From Bacteroidota bacterium (GTDB lineage Bacteria; Bacteroidota; Rhodothermia; Rhodothermales; Bin80), in contig JAPOUL010000071.1 in assembly GCA_026708685.1 (NCBI GenBank), positions 1 through 64,000 of the forward strand: DNA of 64,000 nt, written 5' to 3'. The notes below the pieces were generated by a model. The model was not told the DNA's origin, made no database searches, and saw only the letters and a program-made list of their open reading frames with translations. A program made the position numbers and the translations under genes. This document shows, in pieces, positions 9,420 through 18,663 of this stretch (position 1 is its first letter; each line of letters starts with the position of its first letter).

Positions 9420-10739
9420 ATGGCGGGATTTGCCGACAGTTTACGCAGTATCTGGAAAATTGAGGAGCTGCGAAAGCGTATTATTTACACGCTTGGTATT
9501 CTCATTGTCTATCGTGTAGGTGCCTATGTATCTTTGCCCGGCATTGATGCCGCAGCTCTGACCAACGCTTTTGCACAAGGAGATCCGAATAATCTTTTTG
9601 GCTTCTTTAATCTTTTTGTTGGAGGAGCCTTCCTGCAGGCTGGCGTATTTGCCCTTGGCATTATGCCGTATATCACCGCATCCATTATCATTCAGCTTCT
9701 GGGAGCTGCTGTTCCCTATTTCCAGAAGCTCCAGCGTGAAGGTGAAGAAGGACGACGGAAAATTACCCAGTTAACCCGTTATGGAACTGCTGGCATTACA
9801 ATGCTGCAGTCCATTGGATACAGCCTGTTTTTATGGGGGACAGTCCCGTCTGCTATCGTGATTTCGCAGGGATTTTTTACCATTTCTACGGTCATCGTTT
9901 TGACGGCTGGAACGATGTTTGTGATGTGGCTCGGAGAGCGCATTACCGAGAGTGGAATTGGCAATGGGATCTCTCTGATCATTACGGTAGGGATTATTGC
10001 ATTTCTGCCTCAGGCGTTGATCAATGAAATTCGCCAGTCAGCCAACTGGTTTCTGGTGATTTTCGAAATAGGAATTCTAGTGCTTGTCACTGCATTTGTC
10101 GTCTTGATGACCCAGGGTACGCGCAGGATTCCAGTGCAGTATGCCAAGCGAGTGGTTGGTCGGAAGGTGTATGGTGGGTCTACGCAGTACTTGCCTATTC
10201 GGGTGAATGCCGCGGGTGTAATGCCCATCATCTTTGCACAGTCCATTATGTTCGTTCCGGGAACGGTTGCACAGTTTGCTCCGAACAATCAGTTCATGCA
10301 GAGTTTTGGAGCACTGTTTCTTGATTTTACCAGTTGGGGGTATTCGATCATCTTCTTTTTTGTCTGTGTATTTTTCACCTACTTCTATACGGCAATTGCC
10401 GTGAATCCAAAGGAGATGGCAGACACCATGAAACGTCAGGGTGGATTTATTCCCGGCATTCGGCCTGGAAAACAGACCAGTGAATTTATTGACTCAATTC
10501 TGACTCGGGTCACCCTTCCTGGGTCGCTCTTCATTGGATTTGCTGCCATTTTACCTGCCTTTGCGGTACAGTTGGGTTTAACTGAAACACAGCAGTTTGC
10601 TCAGTTCTTTGGGGGAACCAGCCTCTTGATTATGGTAGGGGTGACGCTGGATACGCTCAAACAGGTTGAGAGTCATCTGTTGATGCGTCATTATGATGGG
10701 TTTATGAAGAGTGGTCGGATGCGAGGTAGAACTCGTTGA
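9420..10739 (+). CDS. secY: preprotein translocase subunit SecY
   Basis: The product has 439 residues with about ten hydrophobic helices. Conserved blocks include GIMPYITASIIIQLL, the LTRYGTAGI cytoplasmic loop, ITESGIGNGISLII, the INAAGVMPIIFA-like (VNAAGVMPIIFAQS) segment and NPKEMADTMKRQGGFIPGIRPG. SecY is the channel of the general secretion system, working with SecE and SecA, and feeds the lipoproteins and T9SS cargo encoded later in the window. It shares its last bases with the map start. Confidence 0.98.
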   Translation: MAGFADSLRSIWKIEELRKRIIYTLGILIVYRVGAYVSLPGIDAAALTNAFAQGDPNNLFGFFNLFVGGAFLQAGVFALGIMPYITASIIIQLLGAAVPYFQKLQREGEEGRRKITQLTRYGTAGITMLQSIGYSLFLWGTVPSAIVISQGFFTISTVIVLTAGTMFVMWLGERITESGIGNGISLIITVGIIAFLPQALINEIRQSANWFLVIFEIGILVLVTAFVVLMTQGTRRIPVQYAKRVVGRKVYGGSTQYLPIRVNAAGVMPIIFAQSIMFVPGTVAQFAPNNQFMQSFGALFLDFTSWGYSIIFFFVCVFFTYFYTAIAVNPKEMADTMKRQGGFIPGIRPGKQTSEFIDSILTRVTLPGSLFIGFAAILPAFAVQLGLTETQQFAQFFGGTSLLIMVGVTLDTLKQVESHLLMRHYDGFMKSGRMRGRTR

Positions 10740-11569
10740 TGGGAATGTTAAAAACGCCACATGAGATTGCTCTGCTCCGTGAGAGTGCGGAATTGGTGTC
10801 ACTAACACTGGCAGAAGTAGCTCGGCACATTGTTGCTGGGCAGACAACCAAGGAGCTTGATCGCATTGCTGAGGATTTTATTCGCAGTTATGATGCTGAG
10901 CCAGCATTCAAAGGTTACCGGATGGACAAGAATCATCCTGCATTTCCCTACACGCTGTGCACCTCCGTCAATGATGCAGTCGTTCATGGATTTCCTACGG
11001 ATGATCCTCTTCGTGAGGGCGATCTAGTATCCATTGACTGTGGCGTATTCGTGAATGGATATTATGGAGATAGTGCTTATACCTTTGGAGTTGGTGAGTT
11101 GACTGAGGAAAACATTCGGCTCTGCAGAACAACTTACGAGGCCTTACATATCGGAATTAATGCAGCATCATCCCATGGTACCGTTGGTGACATTGGCCAT
11201 GCCGTTCAGCACTATTGTGAAGCTCAGGGCATGGGCGTTGTGCGTGAATTAGTAGGACACGGAATTGGAACTCAGTTACATGAGTCACCGCAAGTCCCCA
11301 ATTTTGGCAAAGCTCGTAAAGGGCGCAGGCTCCGAACTGGTATGACGATGTGTATTGAGCCCATGATCAATTTGGGCACTGCCGACGTGATGATTGATAC
11401 CGAAGATGGCTGGACGGTTCGATCCGCTGATGGATCTTCATCTGCACATTATGAGCACATGATCTGTATCGGGTCTGCGGAGTCTGACATCCTTACGACC
11501 TTTGATTACATTGAACAAATCATTACTCCCCCCTATCAACAACAGATGAATACATTTGCCTATGGCTAA
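10739..11569 (+). CDS. map: methionine aminopeptidase, type I
   Basis: The product has 276 residues from the ATG at 10739, which overlaps the secY stop; a TTG one codon earlier and an ATG at 10745 are alternatives. All metal ligands are visible: two Asp in [19 protein letters not shown], His in [12 protein letters not shown], Glu in CIEPMI and Glu in HYEHMIC. The enzyme removes initiator methionine from nascent proteins. Its place between secY and infA is normal for this operon type. Confidence 0.96.
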   Translation: MGMLKTPHEIALLRESAELVSLTLAEVARHIVAGQTTKELDRIAEDFIRSYDAEPAFKGYRMDKNHPAFPYTLCTSVNDAVVHGFPTDDPLREGDLVSIDCGVFVNGYYGDSAYTFGVGELTEENIRLCRTTYEALHIGINAASSHGTVGDIGHAVQHYCEAQGMGVVRELVGHGIGTQLHESPQVPNFGKARKGRRLRTGMTMCIEPMINLGTADVMIDTEDGWTVRSADGSSSAHYEHMICIGSAESDILTTFDYIEQIITPPYQQQMNTFAYG

Positions 11570-11780
11570 ACAGAAACCGATTGAGTTGGATGGTGAAGTG
11601 ACGGATGCTTTACCGAACGCACAATTTAGAGTCCGTTTAGAGAATGGACATTCCATCTTGGGGCTTCTCGCTGGTAAGATGAGGATGTATCACATTAAGA
11701 TTCTTCCTGGCGATCGTGTCAAGGTTGAGATTTCGCCTTTTGATCTCTCAAAAGGGCGTATTGTCTATCGATATAAGTAG
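11562..11780 (+). CDS. infA: translation initiation factor IF-1
   Basis: The product has 72 residues, the exact family length, from the ATG at 11562 that lies within the last codons of map. The OB-fold carries [22 protein letters not shown] and [26 protein letters not shown] in pieces. IF-1 occupies the A site during initiation. Confidence 0.97.
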   Translation: MAKQKPIELDGEVTDALPNAQFRVRLENGHSILGLLAGKMRMYHIKILPGDRVKVEISPFDLSKGRIVYRYK

Positions 11781-11858
11781 GTGGGAACCTTTTCACATCG
11801 TGAACGTATCAATGGGCTATATTTCACAGATTCTTGGGAAATTTTTATTTTTAGACAC

Positions 11859-11975
11859 ATGAAAGTGCGTGCAAGCATTAAGAAACGGAGTTCGGATGAT
11901 AAGATTGTTCGGCGTAAGGGTCGGCTCTATATCATCAACAAAAAGAACCCCAAGCACAAGCAACGGCAGGGTTAG
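11859..11975 (+). CDS. rpmJ: 50S ribosomal protein L36 (zinc-ligand-free)
   Basis: The product has 38 residues, [21 protein letters not shown] followed by [17 protein letters not shown]. Length, context and C-terminus are those of L36. The Cys/Cys/Cys/His zinc site of the classical form is missing: there is no cysteine at all. The gene sits between infA and rpsM as in Bacteroidota. An in-frame opening runs back to 11781, but only this ATG gives an L36 start. Confidence 0.95.
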   Translation: MKVRASIKKRSSDDKIVRRKGRLYIINKKNPKHKQRQG

Positions 11976-11981
11976 GATTGT

Positions 11982-12362
11982 ATGCCTCGAATAGCTGGAG
12001 TTGACGTACCGTCAAACAAGCGCGGAGAGATTGCTCTCTCCTCCATTTATGGTGTGGGTCGTTCTCGTGCACAGGAAATTCTCAAACGAGTTGGGATAGA
12101 TCCTAACGCACGTCCAGACACATGGACGGAAGAGCAGACCAAAAAAGTTCGCCGTTTGATTGAAGATCATTATGTAGTTGAGGGTCAACTGCGATCGGAG
12201 GTGCAGATGAACGTGAAACGGTTGATGGATATTGGCTGTTATCGCGGGTTGCGTCATCGCAGGGGGTTGCCCGTACGGGGACAGAGAACACAAACCAATG
12301 CCAGAACCCGTAAAGGTCGCAAGAGGACGGTGGCTGGCAAAAAGAAAGCACCTCGCAAATAA
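11982..12362 (+). CDS. rpsM: 30S ribosomal protein S13
   Basis: The product has 126 residues. [30 protein letters not shown] (in pieces) and the C-terminal [24 protein letters not shown] block are diagnostic. S13 contacts P-site tRNA and bridges to the 50S subunit. Confidence 0.97.
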   Translation: MPRIAGVDVPSNKRGEIALSSIYGVGRSRAQEILKRVGIDPNARPDTWTEEQTKKVRRLIEDHYVVEGQLRSEVQMNVKRLMDIGCYRGLRHRRGLPVRGQRTQTNARTRKGRKRTVAGKKKAPRK

Positions 12363-12377
12363 TTTTTAGACTGATCA

Positions 12378-12782
12378 ATGGCTAAAAAACAGGCTCGTAA
12401 GGGTACTGGACGCTCAGGCAAGAAAAAGGTCGTGGTAGAGTCCAATGGAATGGCGTTCATTCGAGCGACCTTCAATAATATTATTGTGACCATTACAGAT
12501 CAATACGGCAATTGTATTTCTTGGTCTTCTTCTGGCAAGGAGGGATTCAAGGGAAGTCGCAAGAGCACCCCGTATGCAGCTCAGGTCGCATCTACGACGG
12601 CTGCCACGGAGGCTGTAAACATGGGATTGAAACGCGTAGATGTATTTGTCAAGGGGCCTGGCTCAGGGCGAGAATCTGCCATTCGTGCCTTGAATACTTC
12701 TGGATTAGATATCACAACCATCCGAGATGTGACTCCGATCCCGCATAATGGCTGTCGTCCACCCAAGAGACGGCGTGTTTGA
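12378..12782 (+). CDS. rpsK: 30S ribosomal protein S11
   Basis: The product has 134 residues. [33 protein letters not shown] and the C-terminal [20 protein letters not shown] are S11 hallmarks. S11 lies on the 30S platform near the anti-Shine-Dalgarno helix. Confidence 0.97.
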   Translation: MAKKQARKGTGRSGKKKVVVESNGMAFIRATFNNIIVTITDQYGNCISWSSSGKEGFKGSRKSTPYAAQVASTTAATEAVNMGLKRVDVFVKGPGSGRESAIRALNTSGLDITTIRDVTPIPHNGCRPPKRRRV

Positions 12783-12806
12783 TACTTGAACTTGACGATA
12801 ACGATC

Positions 12807-13409
12807 ATGGCCCGTTACAGAGGACCTAAACAGAAGATAGCCCGGCGGTTTAATGAGCCGCTTTTTGGCCCAAGCAAATCCTTGGAGCGCAAGCCCAATC
12901 CGCCTGGGCAGCATGGTCAGAAGCGCCGTCGGCGTGAGAGTGAGTATGCGGTTCAGTTAAAGGAAAAGCAAAAAGCCAAATACATTTATGGGGTTCTGGA
13001 GCGGCAGTTCAGAAATCTATTTGAAAAAGCAGCACGCAAGAAGGGTGTTACGGGTGAGAACCTGTTACGATTTCTTGAATCACGCCTAGATAATACTGTT
13101 TTCCGACTCGGGTTGGGAGCTACTCGACGGCAGGCGCGTCAGATGGTCAATCACGGACATATTCTGGTCAATGGTCATGTTGTTGACATTCCATCCTATC
13201 AGTTACGTCCTGGTGATATGATTGCTGTACGTCCTCGTAGCAGGAACAATCCAGTCTTTATCGAGAATGTGAAAAACAATCGGCGCGTTTTTTCATGGCT
13301 TGAAGTGGATCGGCGATCGTTGAGCGGAAAGTTTCTAGATTTTCCTGAGCGTTCTGATATCCCTGAAAATATTCGAGAGCAGTTGATTGTAGAACTCTAT
13401 TCCAAGTAG
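12807..13409 (+). CDS. rpsD: 30S ribosomal protein S4
   Basis: The product has 200 residues, starting MARYRGPKQKIARRF at 12807; a longer opening from 12786 adds only seven unrelated residues. The S4 RNA-binding domain shows RLDNTVFRLGLGATRRQARQMVNHGHILVNG in pieces. The N-terminal four-cysteine zinc site is absent. S4 nucleates 30S assembly. Confidence 0.96.
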   Translation: MARYRGPKQKIARRFNEPLFGPSKSLERKPNPPGQHGQKRRRRESEYAVQLKEKQKAKYIYGVLERQFRNLFEKAARKKGVTGENLLRFLESRLDNTVFRLGLGATRRQARQMVNHGHILVNGHVVDIPSYQLRPGDMIAVRPRSRNNPVFIENVKNNRRVFSWLEVDRRSLSGKFLDFPERSDIPENIREQLIVELYSK

Positions 13410-13441
13410 TCAACTGTACAATTTTGAACTCAATTGCTGAT

Positions 13442-14428
13442 ATGAGCAAACACGGAATTCAAATGCCAACGGGGGTTTTGGCTGAAGAGGTAACCCCCAC
13501 ATTTACACGGTTTGTGATTCAACCACTGGAGCGTGGATTTGGACAGACCATTGGAAACTCTCTTCGGCGGGTTTTACTTTCCTCTCTTGAAGGGACGGTG
13601 ATTACCTCGGTCAAGATTGATGGAGTCCAGCATGAATTCTCCACGATTGAAGGCGTTGCTGAAGATGTCTCTGATATCATCCTGAATCTCAAGGGTGTTC
13701 GGTTCAAGCCTATGGACTTTTCTAGCGGTGGTGTGAGTCTTAAGGTCAAGGGGCCTGGTACATGGACTGCCAAGGATATTCAGGGTGCGACCAACGACTA
13801 TGAGGTGCTCAATCCAGATCACCACATTGCTACGCTCTCTGAGGGAGTAGAGTTTGGGGTTGATCTACGCGTTCAGACGGGCCGCCGCTATGTTCCTGCC
13901 AGTGAAAATAAACTGGAAACTGATCAGATTGGAGTGATCGCACTAGATTCGGTCTTTACTCCCATCAAGAGCGTTCGGGTTACCGTCAAGCCGACCAGAG
14001 TGGGGCAGAGAGTTGACTATGAGCGACTTGAACTGGAGGTTGCCACAGACGGATCCATCATTCCGCAAAATGCCTTGAAGGAAGCGGCTCGTATCCTGAA
14101 TGATCATATTGATCCGTTTATGGAAATGGAGATGGTGCAGTCCTCTACAGATCAGACGGTTGAACAGGATTCTGACCAGCATCATCTTCTGGAGAGAATC
14201 AATCAATCCGTTGATACACTTGATCTATCTGTCCGAGCCAAGAACTGTCTCAAGGCAGCGAATATTAAAACGATTCGGGACTTGGTTATCCGTGATGAGC
14301 AGACCATGCTTAAGTTCCGCAATTTTGGAAGTAAATCGTTGGATGAGCTTCGTGTGGTTCTGGAGGCATCAGGCTTAAGTTTTGATATGGATATTTCGGA
14401 GATTGAAGGGGTAATATCTGAGTCTTAA
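13442..14428 (+). CDS. rpoA: RNA polymerase subunit alpha
   Basis: The product has 328 residues from the ATG at 13442. The N-terminal dimerisation domain carries [23 protein letters not shown], and the C-terminal helix-hairpin-helix domain carries [20 protein letters not shown] and [10 protein letters not shown]. The latter contacts UP elements and activators. It lies between rpsD and rplQ as usual. Confidence 0.97.
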   Translation: MSKHGIQMPTGVLAEEVTPTFTRFVIQPLERGFGQTIGNSLRRVLLSSLEGTVITSVKIDGVQHEFSTIEGVAEDVSDIILNLKGVRFKPMDFSSGGVSLKVKGPGTWTAKDIQGATNDYEVLNPDHHIATLSEGVEFGVDLRVQTGRRYVPASENKLETDQIGVIALDSVFTPIKSVRVTVKPTRVGQRVDYERLELEVATDGSIIPQNALKEAARILNDHIDPFMEMEMVQSSTDQTVEQDSDQHHLLERINQSVDTLDLSVRAKNCLKAANIKTIRDLVIRDEQTMLKFRNFGSKSLDELRVVLEASGLSFDMDISEIEGVISES

Positions 14429-14441
14429 TGGATTCACTGGA

Positions 14442-15713
14442 ATGAGACACGCCAAGAAGAGATACAAGTTAGGCCGTACTGCCGCACATCGCAAGGCTAC
14501 ATTAGCCTCGCTTTCGGTTGCTTTGATTCAGCACAAGAAAATCAAAACGACCATCACGAAGGCGAAGGCCCTCCGAATCTTTGTTGAGCCATTGATTACT
14601 CGGGCACGTACGGACACCAGTCACAATCGGCGAGAGGTGTTTCGTCATCTCCAGGACAAGGCGGCAGTTACCGAGTTGTTTAATGAGATTTCTCAGAAGG
14701 TTGGCGATCGTCCGGGTGGGTATACTCGTGTTGTACGCATGGGAAAACGCTACGGTGATGCGGCCGAGATGGCCGTGATTGAACTTGTAGATTACAATGA
14801 ATCTGTTCGTGAAGAGGGATCTACTCGCCGTCGCCGCACCCGTCGTAGTCGTCGCCGTCGTGGTTCTGCACCGGTGCCAGCAGCCACATCTACATCACAG
14901 ATAGATTCAACTCTTGACCTTGAACTGGATGAGGATCTACTTGAGAGTATTTCTGCGGATCAAGAGGAGAATCTTGATCAAGATTCTGAACTCAGTAATC
15001 CATCATCTGAAGATCCCATAGATCATTCTCCATCTGAAGTGCCTGATGATGAAAAAGACGTTGTAGATGCATCCAATGCTATTGATGAGCCAAATGAAGT
15101 AAAGGAGGGTGAACCCACTGGTGAAGATCTCAGTGATGATGAAGAGGTTGTGGAGGCTACTGATGACGTTGCTGCTGATGTGAGTGCGATTGAATCCGAT
15201 GATGAAGCTCCAAGTGATGAGGAAGAGATTGTAGATGCTACTGATGACGTAAAGGAGATTGAATCCGATGATGAAGCCCCGAATGATGAGGAAGAAGTTG
15301 AAGTGGTTACTGATGACGTTGCTGATGATGTAAAGGAGATTGAATCCGATGATGAAGCCCCGAATGATGAGGAAGAAGTTGAAGTGGTTACTGATGACGT
15401 TGCTGATGATGTAAAGGAGGAGAGTGAACCCGATGATGAAAATCCAAGTGAGGAAGTGCCTGAGGTTACAGATACCATTGAAGAAGGTGTGTCAAGTGAT
15501 CCATCTTTGGACGGAAATGTGACCGAAGAATCAGTAGAGACTGTAGCAGAAGTACCATCATCTTCTAAAGATGTTGATGAGTCGCAACCTGCTGAGAAGT
15601 CCGATGCAGACGAGATTACAGCTGATGAAACGACACCCCCTGCAGAGGAGGATTCTGGCGATACCTCTGAGTCCAATCTACCTGACAACGGGAAGGATCA
15701 ACCAACAAGTTAA
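14442..15713 (+). CDS. rplQ: 50S ribosomal protein L17 with very long acidic C-terminal extension
   Basis: Residues 1 to ~125 are a canonical L17 ([58 protein letters not shown]). A basic spacer of about 20 residues rich in Arg follows, then about 275 residues dominated by Asp, Glu, Ser and Val with no predicted globular pattern. The total of 423 residues compares with ~120-130 for ordinary L17; moderate tails are known in Bacteroidota, but this one is far longer. The tail holds an exact 27-residue tandem repeat. No stop or frameshift separates core and tail, so the tail should be translated at ribosomal-protein levels. Its role is unknown. L17 itself sits at the bottom of the 50S subunit near the tunnel exit. 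Confidence 0.93.
   Translation: MRHAKKRYKLGRTAAHRKATLASLSVALIQHKKIKTTITKAKALRIFVEPLITRARTDTSHNRREVFRHLQDKAAVTELFNEISQKVGDRPGGYTRVVRMGKRYGDAAEMAVIELVDYNESVREEGSTRRRRTRRSRRRRGSAPVPAATSTSQIDSTLDLELDEDLLESISADQEENLDQDSELSNPSSEDPIDHSPSEVPDDEKDVVDASNAIDEPNEVKEGEPTGEDLSDDEEVVEATDDVAADVSAIESDDEAPSDEEEIVDATDDVKEIESDDEAPNDEEEVEVVTDDVADDVKEIESDDEAPNDEEEVEVVTDDVADDVKEESEPDDENPSEEVPEVTDTIEEGVSSDPSLDGNVTEESVETVAEVPSSSKDVDESQPAEKSDADEITADETTPPAEEDSGDTSESNLPDNGKDQPTS
15249..15410 (+). repeat. 81-bp perfect tandem repeat within rplQ tail
   Basis: Two adjacent identical 81-bp units (15249-15329 and 15330-15410) encode the same 27-residue acidic block containing [17 protein letters not shown]. Degenerate versions of the unit lie on both sides. 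Because 81 is a multiple of three, gain or loss of units keeps frame and only changes tail length. Confidence 0.95.
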
Positions 15714-15738
15714 TTGTTGCTTGATATGAATTTTATTG

Positions 15739-15766
15739 AAACCGAGAAGATTGATTTCTTGGTTTT
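15739..15766 (+). terminator. probable terminator of the ribosomal superoperon
   Basis: A 10-bp stem (AAACCGAGAA pairing with TTCTTGGTTT, one G-U pair) with a short loop starts 26 bp after the rplQ stop and ends in TTTT. It is AT-rich and of moderate strength. Confidence 0.45.
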
Positions 15767-15769
15767 GTA

Positions 15770-16385
15770 GGATGTGCAGAAATTTCAATTCTTCTCATGT
15801 GCTTGAGAATGGTTGAACATTTTACCACCATGATCAGCTGGTCTTCGGATCACAGTTGGTTTTCCTTTTGCTTAGAATGTTCTTGTATCTATTGTTTTGA
15901 TGTATCAATTCTAAACATTGTCACGTAAGACAGTACCTGATACTCATCCATTGATCGAATGAACAGTAGTCGTTGATGTGTTCAGCAATTGCAAGAACAG
16001 GGAACCGGTACCCTCAAAGTTGGCCCCACACCTTCATTGATCAGCCCTCAAAAACCGCAGTATCATCTTAGAAGCCTTCTCCGTATTGTCATAGAACCCA
16101 GTGAAACTGCTACTGTAGTCCTTTGCCAATATGACCAAGAACATTTCTCACCCTTCAATTGAGTACAACAACTGTCGCCAGAGAAATCCACTCCGATGGA
16201 AGTGATAAATATCCAATGAGGGTAATTCAGCGTAGAATCAAACATAAAACGCCCTAAAAAGTACAAACATCATGTCCAGTATTGAATCGGCGTTGACATC
16301 CGATCTTCATACGCCAGATCAAAAAATACATGTTTGGTGGTCAAGGCTCATTCACTCAGGCGTTTTCCTTATACCAATGAACACT
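15770..16385. other. intergenic stretch without recognisable gene
   Basis: About 620 bp between rplQ and the ADP-ribosylglycohydrolase gene. The only notable open frame (reverse, 16063-16266) has no family features. No tRNA, repeat or clear structured RNA was seen. Promoters for the next gene must lie here but cannot be pinned down. Confidence 0.5.
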
Positions 16386-16388
16386 TAC

Positions 16389-16394
16389 AGGAGG
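16389..16394 (+). promoter_or_regulatory. strong Shine-Dalgarno sequence AGGAGG
   Basis: A perfect AGGAGG lies 7 bases before the ATG at 16402. Most other starts in this window lack any such motif, in line with Bacteroidota-type initiation, so this site stands out and supports the chosen start. Confidence 0.6.
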
Positions 16395-16401
16395 TAGTTA
16401 C

Positions 16402-17205
16402 ATGTCATATGGAGCTATCATTGGGGATGTTGTGGGTTCTATCTACGAATGGAACCGCATTAAAACCAAAGATTTTGATCTTTTCCAGGATCACTGCCAC
16501 TATACTGATGATTCGGTGTGTACCGCAGCCGTAGCAGATGTACTCCTCGGTAATTTGCCATCAGTAGCCAATGTGATGCGACAGTGGTGCAGACATCATC
16601 CAGACGGTGGATATGGTGGATACTTTGAACAGTGGATTCACAATGACTACATGGGGCCATATGGGAGCTTTGGCAATGGATCAGCCATGCGGATTTCTCC
16701 AGTGGCTTTCTTGAATTGTAGCCGCCCCCTTGAAAGAGTACTTGAAATTTCCGATTGGATTACCGAAATTTCTCATAACCACCCAGAGGGAATCAAGGGT
16801 GCGCGAGCTACGACACATGCTATTTGGCTTGCATTTCAGGGAAAAAAACCTACATCCATCCGTGAGACTATAGCGAGCGTATATCAATACGATCTCTCCA
16901 GATCTGTAGATGACATACGACCTACTTATGTGTTTAATGAAATCTGTCAAAAAACTGTTCCTGAAGCGATTACATGTGCACTTGAGTCAAACAGTTTTGA
17001 AGATGCTATTCGGAATGCAGTTTCACTTGGAGGAGATTCGGATACACTCGCTACTATTGCAGGATCTATTGCGGAAGCGTTGCATGGCATTCCAAATGAT
17101 CTGATTGAGAAAACAAAAGAATTTCTTCCTGATGATATCATTGAAGTGATTGAGAGGCTCTATCGCACGGCAGGCCCCTTCAAGGTCAATAGTGCATTCC
17201 ATTGA
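16402..17205 (+). CDS. ADP-ribosylglycohydrolase family protein
   Basis: The product has 267 residues. The N-terminal GAIIGDVVGSIYE, the metal-binding HYTDDSV, the GNGSAMRISPV block and the C-terminal GGDSDTLATIAGSIAEALHGIP are the ordered signatures of the DraG/ARH all-alpha dimagnesium fold. Such enzymes remove ADP-ribose from proteins, nucleic acids or small molecules. The target here is unknown; no DraT or NAD-transferase gene is nearby. The start is supported by an AGGAGG at 16389. It appears monocistronic. Confidence 0.9.
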   Translation: MSYGAIIGDVVGSIYEWNRIKTKDFDLFQDHCHYTDDSVCTAAVADVLLGNLPSVANVMRQWCRHHPDGGYGGYFEQWIHNDYMGPYGSFGNGSAMRISPVAFLNCSRPLERVLEISDWITEISHNHPEGIKGARATTHAIWLAFQGKKPTSIRETIASVYQYDLSRSVDDIRPTYVFNEICQKTVPEAITCALESNSFEDAIRNAVSLGGDSDTLATIAGSIAEALHGIPNDLIEKTKEFLPDDIIEVIERLYRTAGPFKVNSAFH

Positions 17206-17265
17206 TTGCATCAAGGTCAAGTGATTCAACTTCATTTTTTCAAACCATTACCTGATTTTTAGACA

Positions 17266-18147
17266 ATGGAAGATTCAGCAAAATACTCCATGCGCTCGTC
17301 TCGCCGACAGTTTTTTCAACGCCCTTTTGGTGGATTGCTCACATCACAATCTCAAGATCACCAATCTCTGAGATTTGGTCTAGTAACCTATCTCTGGGGC
17401 CGAGACTGGGATCTTCCCACGCTCATTCAACATTGTCAGGAAACGGGAGTTGGTGGGGTAGAGTTAAGGACCGAACATGCACATGGGGTAGAGATTCACC
17501 TTTCCCGAATGGAGCGGGTTGCCGTTCAGAGACAATTTTCAGATAGTGATGTAGTGCTTGTTGGTTTAGGTACAAACTGGTCATTTCATTATCAGGATGC
17601 CGCGCGACTTGCCCATGCGATCAGTCAAGCCAAAGCATCCATCATCCTTTCGCATGATGTAGGAGGAAGTGGAATCAAAGTGAAGCCGGATGCTCTTCCT
17701 GATGATATACCAGAGGAGCAAACGATTGCACAGATCGCCCGGTCACTTCGCACATTAGGGCAATTTGGTGAGGGGTATGGACAGGAAATTCGTTTGGAAG
17801 TTCACGGCTATCGTACAGATCAACTATCGGTGATCCGAAACATTATGGATGCTACGAATCATCAAAATGTACGAGTATGCTGGAATTGTAATGAAGCTGA
17901 TCTGAACGAACCTGGTCTGGCGAAGAACTTTGATTTAGTCCGTGCAGATTTTGGGGATACGGCACATATTCGTGAATTGGATAGTCATCCATATCCTTAC
18001 CGAGAACTGTTTGACTTATTTGTCACCTCAGATTACGCAGGCTGGATTTTATTGGAAGCACGAACGGAACCACCCGATAGAGTCGCTGCATTAAAGCATC
18101 AGCGTACTCTCTTTGATGCACTCCTTCAATTGACCATTGAAAAATAG
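17266..18147 (+). CDS. sugar phosphate isomerase/epimerase-like TIM-barrel protein
   Basis: The product has 293 residues. After a ~38-residue leader the chain shows a xylose-isomerase-like TIM barrel: FGLVTYLWGRDWDLPTLIQ, GVGGVELRTEHAHG, ILSHDVGGSG, EIRLEVHGY, VRVCWNCNEADL and a terminal GWILLEARTEPP with candidate Glu, His and Asp metal ligands. The leader contains SRRQFFQR, reminiscent of a twin-arginine export signal but without a convincing hydrophobic stretch. Relatives act on sugars or inositols; the substrate is not determinable. The gene ends tail-to-tail with tmRNA and probably shares its terminator. Confidence 0.75.
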   Translation: MEDSAKYSMRSSRRQFFQRPFGGLLTSQSQDHQSLRFGLVTYLWGRDWDLPTLIQHCQETGVGGVELRTEHAHGVEIHLSRMERVAVQRQFSDSDVVLVGLGTNWSFHYQDAARLAHAISQAKASIILSHDVGGSGIKVKPDALPDDIPEEQTIAQIARSLRTLGQFGEGYGQEIRLEVHGYRTDQLSVIRNIMDATNHQNVRVCWNCNEADLNEPGLAKNFDLVRADFGDTAHIRELDSHPYPYRELFDLFVTSDYAGWILLEARTEPPDRVAALKHQRTLFDALLQLTIEK

Positions 18148-18164
18148 GGTCATAAATCAGAAAC

Positions 18165-18196
18165 AAAAAAAAACGCCCGCATATGCGAGCGTTTTG
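18165..18196. terminator. bidirectional terminator between isomerase gene and tmRNA
   Basis: An 11-bp near-palindromic stem (AACGCCCGCAT / ATGCGAGCGTT, one wobble pair) is flanked on the reverse-strand side by a run of Ts, seen as As at 18165-18173. It is ideally placed to end tmRNA transcription on the reverse strand. The forward side has only four Ts. Confidence 0.8.
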
Positions 18197-18197
18197 A

Positions 18198-18565
18198 GGT
18201 GGAGATGCCGGGAATTGAACCCGGGTCCGAAAGGATGAACACACAAGCGTCTACATGTGTAGGTCACATCTTATGTCTCGCCGAACCCTTGGCATGTGAC
18301 CCAAACCGGGTGTTGGCAAAGGCTGGTTGATATCCTATATGGCATTCAGCCGGTATCCCATACAGGGCGCTCACAAAAGTCGATGCCTTCTATTGTGCCA
18401 GTGAGCAGGGCATGTATAGAAGACAGATAGCGGGTTTATGCCGCCATCGCGTACGAATAGTCGTTCGCAGTTACAGGTTTTCTGACGTGATTTACGAGCC
18501 CAAGTCAGATTGGCTCGACACGCAACTTGTTGCACGATGCAATTCGTCGAGACCTGATCATCCCC
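18198..18565 (-). ncRNA. ssrA: transfer-messenger RNA (tmRNA)
   Basis: The reverse strand starts GGGGATGATCAGGTCTCGACG, the conserved 5' tRNA-like half, and ends with the T-arm and acceptor GGACCCGGGTTCAATTCCCGGCATCTCCA in pieces. An internal reading frame at 18468 to 18436 encodes ANDYSYAMAA and then TAA: the proteolysis tag, ending in the typical AA. The final CCA seems not to be fully encoded (CC then T), so the tail would be added after transcription. With SmpB it rescues stalled ribosomes. Ends are set by comparison of the acceptor stem halves. Confidence 0.96.
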
Positions 18566-18663
18566 ATGTTTATTAATACGGTGCAGTAACCGTAAAGTTA
18601 CATTTGACAGGTTATACACATCCAAGTCCATTGATACGTAAGGTGTCATTCATGAACATCGAG

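Noticed and set aside
15023-15688. Long reverse-strand open frame of 221 codons
   Set aside because: It is the antisense of the GAT/GAA/GAG-rich rplQ tail and gives a Ser/Thr-rich low-complexity product; the forward L17 frame explains the sequence.
16063-16266. Reverse 67-codon frame in the intergenic region
   Set aside because: No recognisable motif and no supporting start context.
18371-18649. Reverse-strand 92-codon frame
   Set aside because: It lies across the tmRNA gene, whose conserved ends and tag account for the sequence.
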